This document shows, piece after piece, positions 24,649-33,356 of a DNA stretch of 34,020 nucleotides. Below the pieces are notes generated by a model. It was not told where the DNA came from and did no database searches. It saw only the letters and a program-made list of their open reading frames with translations. How positions within the stretch are numbered: the stretch's first letter is position 1; every line of letters starts with the position of its first letter. This DNA is from Blastocatellia bacterium UBA7656 (GTDB lineage Bacteria; Acidobacteriota; Blastocatellia; UBA7656). Location of the stretch: assembly GCA_002483445.1 (NCBI GenBank), contig DLHY01000098.1, positions 1-34,020 of the forward strand, in the 5' to 3' direction. The translations under genes and the position numbers were made by a program.

Positions 24649-25857
24649 TTGTCAAAGCGTTTGATCTGTGCAATCTTATTGTCCCTTTTGCTCACTGGCC
24701 CGCGTCTACTGTGCATCTCGCAGCCGCAGGCGATTCGGTATCCGAATGCGCGAACGGATAAGGTAATTGATAACTACTGTGGCACAAGTGTCGCCGATCC
24801 GTATCGCTGGCTTGGAGACCTCAACAGCCGCGAGACCTCCGACTGGGTTGCGGCTGAGAATCGTTTGGCCTCAAGTTATTTGAGACGGCTGCCCGGACGC
24901 GAGGAGTTGCGACGGCTGATCAGTAAGCGATACAACCGCGTAAGGATCACCCTCCCGTCGCGCCAGGCGGGGTCGATCTATTACCGCAAGCGCGACAAGA
25001 AACCGCGCAGCAGTTTCGTCACGGTCAATGGCGTAAAGCTCCACTATCTCGACTGGGGTGGCAAGGGCGAAGCGATTCTCTTTCTGCACAGCCTGAGTTG
25101 GACGGCTTACAAGTATGAAAAATTCGCGCCGCGATTCGCGGACAAATATCGAGTGCTGGCGTTGACCCGGCGCGGGAACGGACTGTCTGACAAGCCCGAC
25201 CGAGGCTATGACGTGCGGACACAAGTCGAGGACATCAAACAGTTTCTCGATGCGTTGAAGATCGACCGCATTACGCTTATCGGCAACTCTATGCCCGCCG
25301 ATGAAATGACTCTGTTTGCCGGGATTTATCCTGAACGGGTCAACAAGCTTGTCTACCTCACAGGGTTCGGATGGGATCACGCGAGGTTTAACGAATTGAT
25401 ATCGGCAGATCCGACCGAGATGTGGCAGATGAACAGCCTGATCGACTATAACGACTTTCAGAGGAAGGTCGAGGAAGAGAGGAAGGACTTCAGGCCGGAC
25501 TACACGAAGATCCAAGCTCCTGTGCTCGCCCTTTATGGGAGGAGTAAATGGTGGAAGAAACCGCTCATTCTCTACACCCTCGACGAAGAGCCTGAGCTTA
25601 TAGAGGACGTGAAAGATGAGAGAGCGAAGAAGTATTTTCTGGAATTACGCGGCAATCCCGCCGCGCGACGGCGGATCGAAGAGTACTGGGATCGGATTTA
25701 CGTACCATACTTCGATGAACAGGTTGCGCGGTTTCGCCGCGAAATAAAGAGCCTGCATTCAGTCGATCTCAATATCGATATGGTCACGGGCTACGAATTC
25801 GAAACCAGCCCCGATCTTATAGATCTGCATATTCGCAGGTTCCTGGCGGAAAAATAG
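24649..25857 (+). CDS. Chimeric secreted protein: prolyl-oligopeptidase N-terminal segment joined to an alpha/beta hydrolase
   Basis: 402 residues from the TTG start, which gives a signal peptide (SKRLICAILLSLLLTG). Residues about 27-116 match the start of S9A prolyl oligopeptidases (YPNARTDKVIDNYCGTSVAD, PYRWLGDLNSRETSDWVAAEN, SLPGREELR-like). The expected propeller and S9 catalytic domain are absent. From about residue 121 the sequence is an unrelated alpha/beta hydrolase of the haloperoxidase/proline-iminopeptidase type (FVTVNGVKLHYLDWGGKGEA, LFLHSLSWT, RRGNGLSDKPDRGY). The nucleophile elbow is GNSMPA with S214, not the usual GxSxGG. The C-terminal block where the catalytic His normally sits reads MVTGYEFETSPDLIDLHI, so the His may be lost. 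Either a fusion gene or a decayed enzyme used for binding. Confidence 0.78.
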   Translation: MSKRLICAILLSLLLTGPRLLCISQPQAIRYPNARTDKVIDNYCGTSVADPYRWLGDLNSRETSDWVAAENRLASSYLRRLPGREELRRLISKRYNRVRITLPSRQAGSIYYRKRDKKPRSSFVTVNGVKLHYLDWGGKGEAILFLHSLSWTAYKYEKFAPRFADKYRVLALTRRGNGLSDKPDRGYDVRTQVEDIKQFLDALKIDRITLIGNSMPADEMTLFAGIYPERVNKLVYLTGFGWDHARFNELISADPTEMWQMNSLIDYNDFQRKVEEERKDFRPDYTKIQAPVLALYGRSKWWKKPLILYTLDEEPELIEDVKDERAKKYFLELRGNPAARRRIEEYWDRIYVPYFDEQVARFRREIKSLHSVDLNIDMVTGYEFETSPDLIDLHIRRFLAEK

Positions 25858-25938
25858 TTTGAACGCAAAATCCCTAACGGTTATCGTGCCTTATACAAAC
25901 AGGACATGAAATCAGCTTGGCGCCGACTTTGAAAACGC

Positions 25939-28437
25939 CTATTTGCTCGACTGGTCTTTCATCGTTTTCGAGAGGCTGACTAAATTGGCGAACAGTCGAT
26001 AGGCTCCCGTGTGCGGCGCGAGCAGCTGGCGGCCCACATCGTAGCTCACATAAACGAAGCTCCCGCTTCCAGTGCGAGCGACCATCAGGCCGCCTTTCTT
26101 CGCTTCTTCGCCCGCATCTCCGCTTTCGACGAGAGCCGTATACTCGTTCGCCCATTCGACAGCGGGAAAGACGGCGCGGTTCCCCATCCATCCGTCGAAA
26201 TCTTTTTCTGTGATTCGATTCGGAGTCGACATCAACGGATGACTCGCATCGAGTATCTTCACCGCCGCGCTTTCCGACGCGATGATGTCTTTTGAAATTT
26301 TGATGGGGAAGGGAGCCAGAGATTGCAAATCGGCTTCGCCGCCGTGCTGGTAAAACACGACGAGATTTCCTCCCCGTCGCGCGTATTCCAGAAGACACGC
26401 TGAAAGCGTAGAACCCATCGATTTGAAAGCGCGCTCGCCGAGTATGATCGTGTCGTATCGCTCAAGCTCTCCGCATAAGCGCGAGGGGCGACCCGCGGCG
26501 ACACGAATGAGTCCCGCCTCGTCGATTCGCATAAACTCGACGCCAAGCTGAGTGAGCGCGAAGGGAAGCCACGAGTCCGATCCGAAATAAGCCGCTTTGA
26601 TTTCGGCGACTTCGAATTCGCCCGCGTGAACCACGATCTTCGTCGATGCCATCGTATCAGGCGGGGCAGGGCGCGGGCGGCGCAGTTCGATCAGGATATC
26701 AGGCGAAAGCGGCGGCTTGAGAATCGGCAATCGCAGATTCATCTTCACCGTCACGCGCTCATCCTCGCGCGAAAAATTTATCGGCACAGGCTCGTAATCA
26801 TCCTCGGTCAAAGCCAGAGGCACCACCCACAGCGCGACTGCAAGCGCGCCCGGCGTCCGGTTGGTGAGATTGACTTGCACTTCGATCTCGCGCTGTTTGT
26901 TCCAGTCTCTTACAAAAGCAAAAGGCAAGGTTGAAATGCTGACGGGCGGCTCTAAGAAAACGCTCGTTTGCGCGGTCAGCAAAAGAGTCGTCTGGCCAAG
27001 CCCCACTTCCGCGACCGCGACTATTGGCTGGCCGAACATATCTTCGATCTTTGTGTCAGGCGGAGCCGACGCAATCGGAAAATACCTTTCTCCGTCAGCG
27101 CGCGGAATTTTTTGCAGCGCGTCCTCTGGCGCTTCATATCGGACTTCATGAGATACCACTGCGCTCCTGCTCGCGCTGAAAGTGTCCGATGATCGGGAAG
27201 GGACTTTCTTCAATTCAGGCGAAAAAAACTGTGGCGTGTGAAAGACTACCGGAAACGGCTGATCGCTGCCGTTGGCGAATTTCATTCGAAGTGTGAAAGC
27301 CTGCCCCGGCGCCAGAGTGCGATCCGAAGGTTCGATATCAAAACTCAATCCCAACACGAGCGCAATCGCGCGCTCAAGCTTTCGGGTGAATTGAATGACT
27401 CGAAAGTATTCCGTCCCGTAACGCTGGCGCATCTCCTCGACTGATCCTTCAGTGTGTTTCTCGATGAGCTTTTCCGTGAGCGCGTCTATGAGTTGTGAGC
27501 GATTGTTTATCGCTTCAACCAGAGAACTGTCGCCTGCGCGAGGAGGCTGAATGGTTCGACGGATATCTTCCGCAGGCGCAAGCCCGTCAATGAGCGACCC
27601 GCCCGCGCGGATTTTATCTTCGCCCGACGGGCGAATAAGTTTGTAGTATTGTTTGTCGATTTCTTTGACATCCGCGCGAACCCACTCGCTTTGCATCGCT
27701 ATGAGTTTCAACGCCTGCTCGTTGATCTTGGCGTAAGTAAGACCGCGAAGCTGATCCGTTTGATTGAGGGGAACCTGGATGCTGGTCAACTCCGCGCCTG
27801 ATTTTTGAAAAAGTCGGCGCGGCTCCCACGCTTCAGCATCAGGCGACGGGAATCGTTTTTCGTCGCCCGCTGCCTCGAAGGCATCAATCATCAATCGGGC
27901 AAGCGCCTGATGCTGTCCGTGTCCGCCGCTCGCATCGTGCGATGTGATTATGCAATCGGGCTTCACAAGCCTCACGGCGCGCACCAGTCGAGCGAGCGAT
28001 GCTTCGCGCCCCCAAAGGCTTAAAGCTTCGTCAGCGGATTTCGAATAACCGAAATCCTTGAGTCCAAGCAGATAAACATCCGCGCCAATCAATCGCGCGG
28101 CCCTTAGCGTGAAGCCGATGTCCGGCGGCGCATCCGTTATCGGCGCGACTTCGTGATGGCCTCCGCTTTCGTTCCGAGTGGCGAGAAGAATGACCGCCCG
28201 CGCGCCGAGATTTTTTCTGTAATATGCGAGCGTGCCGAAATCGATGTCTTCAGCGTGTGCGGCGAGGCACATCACCGTAAAGGGATTGCTCAAATCTCTG
28301 AGCGATTGATCAAGCGCGACCAGCCCTCGCTCGCCTTCAATTGAGCTTCTGAAAATTTCCGAAGAATTCTGAGCCGCAATGAAGCCGCCCGACTGAAGCA
28401 GCGAAATCGTCGCGAGAATTGTCAGGATTTTTTTCAT
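25939..28437 (-). CDS. Secreted PIG-L/LmbE-like deacetylase fused to a C-terminal amidotransferase-fold domain
   Basis: 832 residues with a signal peptide (MKKILTILATISLLQSGGFIAAQ). Residues 52-180 form a PIG-L domain. The usual AHPDDE reads AHAEDID (60-66), so the metal ligands H61 and D64 remain but the catalytic-base Asp is replaced by Glu63; the second ligand set is GGHGQH (H173/H176). A beta-rich middle resembles NEW3-like domains (REIEVQVNLTNRTPGALAVALWV). The last 200 residues look like a class-I glutamine-amidotransferase/ThuA-type fold (YDTIILGERAFKSMGS, LLEYARRGGNLVVFYQHGGE, GSFVYVSYDVGRQLL). Family members deacetylate N-acetylglucosamine-type amino sugars. Secretion suggests an extracellular glycan target. 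GAGAGGGT precedes the ATG. Confidence 0.88.
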   Translation of the reverse strand: MKKILTILATISLLQSGGFIAAQNSSEIFRSSIEGERGLVALDQSLRDLSNPFTVMCLAAHAEDIDFGTLAYYRKNLGARAVILLATRNESGGHHEVAPITDAPPDIGFTLRAARLIGADVYLLGLKDFGYSKSADEALSLWGREASLARLVRAVRLVKPDCIITSHDASGGHGQHQALARLMIDAFEAAGDEKRFPSPDAEAWEPRRLFQKSGAELTSIQVPLNQTDQLRGLTYAKINEQALKLIAMQSEWVRADVKEIDKQYYKLIRPSGEDKIRAGGSLIDGLAPAEDIRRTIQPPRAGDSSLVEAINNRSQLIDALTEKLIEKHTEGSVEEMRQRYGTEYFRVIQFTRKLERAIALVLGLSFDIEPSDRTLAPGQAFTLRMKFANGSDQPFPVVFHTPQFFSPELKKVPSRSSDTFSASRSAVVSHEVRYEAPEDALQKIPRADGERYFPIASAPPDTKIEDMFGQPIVAVAEVGLGQTTLLLTAQTSVFLEPPVSISTLPFAFVRDWNKQREIEVQVNLTNRTPGALAVALWVVPLALTEDDYEPVPINFSREDERVTVKMNLRLPILKPPLSPDILIELRRPRPAPPDTMASTKIVVHAGEFEVAEIKAAYFGSDSWLPFALTQLGVEFMRIDEAGLIRVAAGRPSRLCGELERYDTIILGERAFKSMGSTLSACLLEYARRGGNLVVFYQHGGEADLQSLAPFPIKISKDIIASESAAVKILDASHPLMSTPNRITEKDFDGWMGNRAVFPAVEWANEYTALVESGDAGEEAKKGGLMVARTGSGSFVYVSYDVGRQLLAPHTGAYRLFANLVSLSKTMKDQSSK

Positions 28438-28502
28438 ACCCTCTCATCTGCTCAAACGCACTTTCATGAAGTCGGATCATTTTATCATCCATCGCGCGAT
28501 AG

Positions 28503-28532
28503 TTTCCTCCGCGCTGCGCGCTGTGCTAGGAT
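28503..28532 (+). promoter_or_regulatory. Candidate promoter for the GT-C-like membrane protein
   Basis: TTTCCT at 28503-28508, 18 bases, then TAGGAT at 28527-28532 preceded by TGTGC (extended -10). The ATG is at 28557. Confidence 0.33.
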
Positions 28533-28556
28533 TTCAGCCCTGAAAGCTGCGTCATA

Positions 28557-30485
28557 ATGGAAATCAGAGACTCGACCCTCAGTTTCACATCGACTGACAA
28601 ATCGCGCGACCGACAGGAAACCAGAGCGCGACTTCTCGTCGCCATTGCCTGCGTTGCCTTTTCAGCCCTTGCCGTCGTCCCGTTTTTTTTCATGGGCGCA
28701 TCGCCCGCCGGAGATGCCTTTCAGCTTCGAATGCCCGTCACTCACGACATGCATCTCCACTATGATCAGATGAAATCCTTTCACGAGGGGCTGAAGGCGG
28801 GCGAACTCTATCCGCGATGGGAAGAAGACACCAATCGCGGATTCGGCGCTCCGACGACGAGCTATTATCCGCCCGCAATTTATTATCTGACATCTTTTTT
28901 CTATGTGATCGCGGGCGACTGGACGCGCTCACTGCTTCTGGTTCATCTGGTGATGATGATAGCTTCAGGGGCGGCAATCTATCTTTGCGCTCGACGGGCG
29001 ATGTCACGCAGCGCGGCCACGGTGGCGATGATTTCTTACATCATGCTGCCTTATCACCTCATTGATCAGTATCATCGCGCGGCTCTGGCCGAACTGCTGG
29101 GATTTGTGTGGATGCCGTTGATTCTGCTTTTTGCCGATCAGTTGATCAGGTCGCGCGATGAGGACGAAGACACTCGCTCGCGCGCATCCCGATGGCTGAC
29201 GGGCGCAGCGGGACTTGCCGCTTCGGTCGGCGCTTTCGTCTGGTCGCATCCGCCGACCGCTTATCAATTCTTTCTCGCATTCGGTCTGGCCGCGCTCGTG
29301 ATGGCATGGATGCGAAGGGATGCGAAAGGTTTTATCATCACAGCCTTTGCCTCTGTGTTGGGGCTTGCGCTTGCGGCGGCCTATCTTTACCCGGCTGCGG
29401 TCGAGCAGGATTTCATACGTCACGAGTATGTGTCGGAAAGCTGGCCTTATCACGGCTCTTATGTCTTCGTCCACGATCTGCCTTATGCCCAGTATCATCG
29501 TGGATTTTTCAATATGATCGATGCGACATGGGTTTTCGGGACGGTCGCGATCGCGCTCGGCGCCGTGGCGATTATGGCCTTCAAGCGAAAAGATCGCTCG
29601 CTAGGCGAGCGCGTCATCGCGTGGACAGTCGTCGGCGCGTTCGCGACTTTCATGATGACGAAGCTTTCTTATCCACTTGGGCGATTGATTCCGAAAATCG
29701 ATATAGGCGTGTTCACGTGGCGGATGCTTTCGATGACCACTCTCGCGGCTGCGCTAATCGCCGGAGCGTGCGCGCAGGTTGCGCGCGATGCGCGGGATGA
29801 GAGCCAGCGTCTGAAAAAGATTCTGACCGGCTCGCTTGCTGCTTTCGTCCTTATCGGCGGGATGATATTTGGCCTTAGCGCGAATCACGCTACTCAGTTG
29901 CGCGCTCCGGCATTCGTGCCTGAGATGGAGCATTTCAACGACGCGATGATACCGCGCTCCTCACCGTCAAATCCGCGAGAGTTGCCTCGTGTGGAAAAGG
30001 CCGAACTTGTCTCCGGGAGCGGAGAAATATCAATCGAGCGATGGGAGCCGCAGCACAGAATCATCCGCGCTGATCTGAAAGCAGATGACAGATTGATGAT
30101 TCGCACGTTCAACTTTCCCGGCTGGACGGCTGCTGTCGATGGAAAACCAGTGAGCATCTCGGAAGGCGAAGCATTGAGAATAGAATCGACTGATGGGAAG
30201 CAATGGCTCGTTCGCGCTCTGACTCACAAAGCCGACTCAGATGAAGTTCGTGTAACGGGACGCGAGCCGCTGGGCGATATGATCATCGATCTTGAGACAG
30301 GCTCTCATCTGATCGAACTCGATTACACAGGAACCGCGTCGCAGCGGGCGGGCGGATTAGTCAGCGCGTTTTCTTTTATCGCATTGATCGCCGTCGCGAT
30401 TGTGGGATTTATTATCAGGTCGCGCGCCCGTCATAAGCTTGACACCGCAAGTCCGGTTGAAGAGAATGCCTTAACCACACAGTAG
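28557..30485 (+). CDS. Polytopic membrane protein, '6-pyruvoyl-tetrahydropterin synthase-related' GT-C-like family
   Basis: 642 residues. After a polar N-terminus, the first helix is LLVAIACVAFSALAVVPFFF, followed by the periplasmic motif VTHDMHLHYDQMKSFHEGLKAGELYPRW and GAPTTSYYPPAIYYLTSFF. That pattern is typical of this family and resembles the acidic catalytic loop of GT-C glycosyltransferases. About 11-12 membrane segments follow to residue 440, then a soluble domain (about 440-600) of beta-sandwich type, and a last helix (LVSAFSFIALIAVAIVGFII). The family name comes from an old annotation and says nothing about pterins. A lipid-linked sugar transferase role is inferred. Divergent from the PIG-L gene, 119 bases apart, and 24 bases before the TPR-HTH gene. 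Confidence 0.85.
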   Translation: MEIRDSTLSFTSTDKSRDRQETRARLLVAIACVAFSALAVVPFFFMGASPAGDAFQLRMPVTHDMHLHYDQMKSFHEGLKAGELYPRWEEDTNRGFGAPTTSYYPPAIYYLTSFFYVIAGDWTRSLLLVHLVMMIASGAAIYLCARRAMSRSAATVAMISYIMLPYHLIDQYHRAALAELLGFVWMPLILLFADQLIRSRDEDEDTRSRASRWLTGAAGLAASVGAFVWSHPPTAYQFFLAFGLAALVMAWMRRDAKGFIITAFASVLGLALAAAYLYPAAVEQDFIRHEYVSESWPYHGSYVFVHDLPYAQYHRGFFNMIDATWVFGTVAIALGAVAIMAFKRKDRSLGERVIAWTVVGAFATFMMTKLSYPLGRLIPKIDIGVFTWRMLSMTTLAAALIAGACAQVARDARDESQRLKKILTGSLAAFVLIGGMIFGLSANHATQLRAPAFVPEMEHFNDAMIPRSSPSNPRELPRVEKAELVSGSGEISIERWEPQHRIIRADLKADDRLMIRTFNFPGWTAAVDGKPVSISEGEALRIESTDGKQWLVRALTHKADSDEVRVTGREPLGDMIIDLETGSHLIELDYTGTASQRAGGLVSAFSFIALIAVAIVGFIIRSRARHKLDTASPVEENALTTQ

Positions 30486-30509
30486 CGCCCGGTCCCGACG
30501 GAGGATGTT

Positions 30510-31985
30510 ATGCCGCAAGACAGCGCCGATCTTTCAGCTTTGCAGGAACTCCGAGAAACGGGAGATTACGAAAAACTCGCCGCCCTTCTCGGCGCAAACT
30601 GGCACGACGGCCCGGAATTCGATGAGGCAGTGATTCAACGCCGAATGCTGGCTGCTGAACTGGCGGGTCGCGCGGGAAGATTGCAGGAGATGGAAGCCTC
30701 GCTTTGCCCTTATCTTGAAAGCACTGATCGCATCCCGTTAGGACTTGCCGCCCGCGTGCTGTTGACTCTTTCCTTTTACCACTATCGCCGCAACGACGCT
30801 GCTGCCGCGCTTCGTCTCGCTTCGCAGGCAAAGGCCGTCGCTGCGGCTCGCGATGACGAGTTCGCAGTGGTTGAAACTCTGCACATGGAAGGGCAGGCGA
30901 TGTGGCTTCTGGAAAGAAACGCGGAGGCAATAGATCGGTTCAGGGAAGCCATATCGCTGTATGCGATTCAGGGGCGGCCTTATCGACTGGGGCTGGCTCA
31001 TTTGTCTCTGGGAGCGGCGCTCAATCGGGTCGGTCAGGTCGAAGAGGCGCGCATCGCGCTTGAGCGAAGCATCAAGACGCTTCTCAAGTGCAAGGACGAA
31101 TACAACCTCGCGGCGGCCCGCCTCAACGTCGCCACGCCGCTCAACGCCATAGGCGAACACGAAACGGCGTTGAAGTATCTGACGTTCGCCTGCGAGAAAT
31201 TCGAGAAGATGGGACACGAGCAATACGTCTATCTCGCTTTGAACCAGATAGCGACCACGCACATTTTTCTGAAGGAGTACGACAAGGCTGAGGGCTGCGT
31301 GACCGTCGCTCTCGAAAAGGGAATGGCGCTGCGCAGCGCGCTGCTGCCCTCGACTTATGAGATAAAAGGCAGAATTCACATAGCGCGCCGCGAGTGGGAT
31401 GTGGCCGAACTTTCGCTTCGCGCCGCTCTGGAGATAGCCGAACAGGTCGGCGACAATCTGCATCGCGCGATTGCGCGAAAGACTTTTGGGCGTCTTTATC
31501 TTGCGCAGGACAGGGACGAGCAGGCCGCTTCTTCGCTGTGGCAGGCGATGGATGCGGCTCAAAAGACCGACGATGCGTTGCTCAGGCTTGAGATAAAATC
31601 GTTGCTTGCGCAGGCTCTATGCAAAACCGATCCTGTCGAGGCCTGCCGATTTCTTTCAGACGTCGATGCGGAGCTTGGCTCGCGGCCTCTGCCCGAATTG
31701 AAGAGAGACGCGCAGAGCGCGCGCCGCCGGATAGATTCGCTCGATCAGGAGCATTTTTTCATTCTCTCGGACACGCACATACCGTTGCTTGCCGACGCCA
31801 AGCTCGGGCTTTTGAAATGGCTGTGGGCGCGCGCTCTGCACAAGGCTCGCGGAAATGCGCGCGAGGCGGCCAAGATTCTGGGCGTGACTCCGACCTACAT
31901 TCGCAAGCTGACGAAAGTCATACCGCGCGATCTTCTGAGGCCGGGAAAGCGCGGGTCGGAAAAAGCTGCGAGGGCGCAGCGGTAA
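30510..31985 (+). CDS. TPR protein with C-terminal Fis-type helix-turn-helix
   Basis: 491 residues, cytoplasmic (no signal or membrane segment). A GGAGG is 5 bases before the ATG. Residues about 50-400 are repeated helical pairs with TPR spacing (AIDRFREAISLYAIQGRPYRLGLAHLSLGAAL and similar). The C-terminus (about 438-475: RALHKARGNAREAAKILGVTPTYIRKLTKV) matches the Fis-type HTH found at the end of sigma-54 activators, with NAREAAKILGVTPTYIRKL as helix-turn-helix. There is no AAA+ or receiver domain, so it is not a classical activator; a TPR-sensing DNA-binding regulator is inferred. Probably co-transcribed with the membrane protein gene. Confidence 0.85.
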   Translation: MPQDSADLSALQELRETGDYEKLAALLGANWHDGPEFDEAVIQRRMLAAELAGRAGRLQEMEASLCPYLESTDRIPLGLAARVLLTLSFYHYRRNDAAAALRLASQAKAVAAARDDEFAVVETLHMEGQAMWLLERNAEAIDRFREAISLYAIQGRPYRLGLAHLSLGAALNRVGQVEEARIALERSIKTLLKCKDEYNLAAARLNVATPLNAIGEHETALKYLTFACEKFEKMGHEQYVYLALNQIATTHIFLKEYDKAEGCVTVALEKGMALRSALLPSTYEIKGRIHIARREWDVAELSLRAALEIAEQVGDNLHRAIARKTFGRLYLAQDRDEQAASSLWQAMDAAQKTDDALLRLEIKSLLAQALCKTDPVEACRFLSDVDAELGSRPLPELKRDAQSARRRIDSLDQEHFFILSDTHIPLLADAKLGLLKWLWARALHKARGNAREAAKILGVTPTYIRKLTKVIPRDLLRPGKRGSEKAARAQR

Positions 31986-32111
31986 ATTATTAGAAGTAAC
32001 GAGTCTGGGCTGAGTGGATGAATCTAGTGGCGCTTGGCTGAATTATTCATGCGGCAAGTAGAATGGCATCATTGGAGCCTGAGATTAAGAAATGAGGACT
32101 CGTGAATAAAT

Positions 32112-32218
32112 GCCTACGACTGCATCACCGTCCCGCCCGTTGATCGCAGCGAGAAGAGGGAACCCGTTGACGCATAACAAAAGGCGACGGGCGGGTACGG
32201 TGGATGCGGAAGTTAGAA
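32112..32218 (-). other. attC-like site 1 (left-most, R' core degenerate)
   Basis: Right core GTTAGAA at 32212-32218; left core decayed to GCCTACG at 32112-32118. Arms pair around GCATCACCGTCCCGCCCGT (left) and the complement on the right, with T and G unpaired in the right arm. Close copy of site 4. Marks the array end. Confidence 0.65.
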
Positions 32219-32385
32219 CCTTTTCCCCGTCTTCTCTTCTCGCTCTCGCCGCTCGCTCTTTACGAGTTGATTAGAGCCTTCCGACTTCGTGCGCCTTTCT
32301 TCCTGTCGCCGTCGATGCGATACGAGGAGAGTCGAGTCATACAAGTTCGTGCGCTTCTGCCTTGCCGTCGCTTCATCCGCCAGCG
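32219..32385. repeat. Non-coding cassette payload, copy A
   Basis: 167 bases between sites 1 and 2. Its right part, with the adjoining start of site 2 (32313-32394), matches 33561-33642 with one mismatch in 82 bases. It also contains CTCTCGCCGCTCGCTCTTTA (32243-32262), shared with copies B and C. A 38-codon minus-strand frame (32376 to 32260) exists without a ribosome binding site. Confidence 0.7.
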
Positions 32386-32477
32386 ATCTAACGCTCTACA
32401 TCACCGTGCCTGCGCGAGGTATTTGGGGAACGATGTGAAATGCGCTTCGCGGGCTACAGTGCATGTGGTTGTTGAAC
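32386..32477 (-). other. attC-like site 2
   Basis: Cores ATCTAAC (32386-32392) and GTTGAAC (32471-32477), both matching the RYYYAAC/GTTRRRY rule. The arms pair imperfectly with two extra bases on the right side. Confidence 0.65.
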
Positions 32478-32830
32478 TAAGCGCTCCGCGCAGGATTGAG
32501 TTGCAGTCCTCAGTTTCTTCCATCGACGATCACCCTCTTTCGGTCTATCTTGCCCTTTGTTCGAGCCTGTCGGGGAAAAAGCTGACCACGCCCCTTTCAA
32601 TCTCAGAGTTTTTCGATTATCCTTCTCCCCGATACTTAAAAGCAACTCTCACAGAGGCTGACCATGATTGCCCAGAGCCGAAACCAGAATGAGATGAACT
32701 CATTGACAAGCAGCTTTTCCTACGGGCTGAGGTTTCTCCTGCCAGCTTTGACCAGAGTTGCGCAAAAGCTCATGTCTTCCACAGAATCATAGCCTTAGCA
32801 TTGAAACTCCAAATAGCGACAACTGGCTTA
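32478..32830. other. Cassette payload without a convincing gene
   Basis: 353 bases between sites 2 and 3. Two weak minus-strand frames are visible: 32645 to 32454 (TTG start, 63 codons, ending inside attC site 2, as cassette genes sometimes do) and 32703 to 32617 (ATG start, 28 codons, product ending VRVAFKYRGEG). Neither has a clear ribosome binding site, so neither is called as a gene. Confidence 0.4.
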
Positions 32831-32916
32831 GTTCAACACAGACTTGCGTGGCGGCTTGCCTCAGCGTGAGCCTCGACTCATCACACCGCGCCACGCGAAG
32901 TCTTAATACGTTAGGC
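32831..32916 (-). other. attC-like site 3
   Basis: Cores GTTCAAC (32831-32837) and GTTAGGC (32910-32916), both perfect. GACTTGCGTGGCG in the left arm pairs with CGCCACGCGAAGTC in the right arm, leaving one G unpaired on the right. The clearest attC of the array. Confidence 0.75.
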
Positions 32917-32945
32917 GCGCTTGGTTTACGTCGAGCGTTTTCTTT

Positions 32946-33003
32946 GTTCAACCTTACGCGGCGGACTCACTGGAAGCCGGTCGACTGCATCGGCGGGTTA
33001 GAC
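32946..33003 (-). other. attC-like site 6 (short, weakly paired)
   Basis: Cores GTTCAAC (32946-32952) and GTTAGAC (32997-33003), both perfect; total 58 bases, near the minimum for attC. Arm pairing is weak. It lies 17 bases after the stop of the cassette gene, the expected place for that gene's attC. Confidence 0.5.
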
Positions 33004-33020
33004 CCTCACGATTCGCCGAT

Positions 33021-33284
33021 TTACCTATGGACCTGCCAATAGTGACTGCAAGTAGCGCAGATGTCATTGCCCTTGCCTGTCGCCTTAAATCCGCGGCAAT
33101 TGCAGGCTGTACAAGCACCAGGGCCACAGCGCGGTATATTAATTGGCTCGACCGTGGCGATGCCGAGGCCCACTTCACGAAGCGTTTCGCGGAAAGCACC
33201 ATTTAGGACTCGCCCGGCACTCACCTCATCCCTTGGCTGGCTGTCCACGAACTCCGTCACGAATGACTGATATTTCTGTCTCAT
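33021..33284 (-). CDS. Cassette-encoded small cysteine-rich (zinc-finger-like) protein
   Basis: 87 residues, the only clear gene in the cassette array. AGGAGG lies 6 bases before the ATG, a better ribosome binding site than in most genes of the window. The N-terminal half is helical (QKYQSFVTEFVDSQPRDEVSAGRVLNGAF-like). The C-terminal half holds metal-ligand candidates in the order C..C..C.C........C..C.H and a final H (CGPGACTACNCRGF, then NDICATCSHYWQVH), fitting a small treble-clef or zinc-ribbon fold. The function is unknown. It reads in the direction inferred for the cassettes, with its stop 17 bases before an attC-like site and its start 73 bases after the previous site, which is textbook cassette geometry. 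Confidence 0.75.
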   Translation of the reverse strand: MRQKYQSFVTEFVDSQPRDEVSAGRVLNGAFRETLREVGLGIATVEPINIPRCGPGACTACNCRGFKATGKGNDICATCSHYWQVHR

Positions 33285-33356
33285 ATGAATCCTCCTGTGT
33301 TTGAGGGGAACTTCAAATAGGCTGGTTTCTATCGTTGCCCCTGTTCAACGACAGAA

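Noticed and set aside
32260..32376. 38-codon minus-strand frame beginning MKRRQGRSARTCMTRLSSYRI, whose first 21 residues recur (one change) in copy B
   Set aside because: Copies differ by a replacement change and then diverge in frame and length; no ribosome binding site. Shared sequence is explained by cassette duplication.
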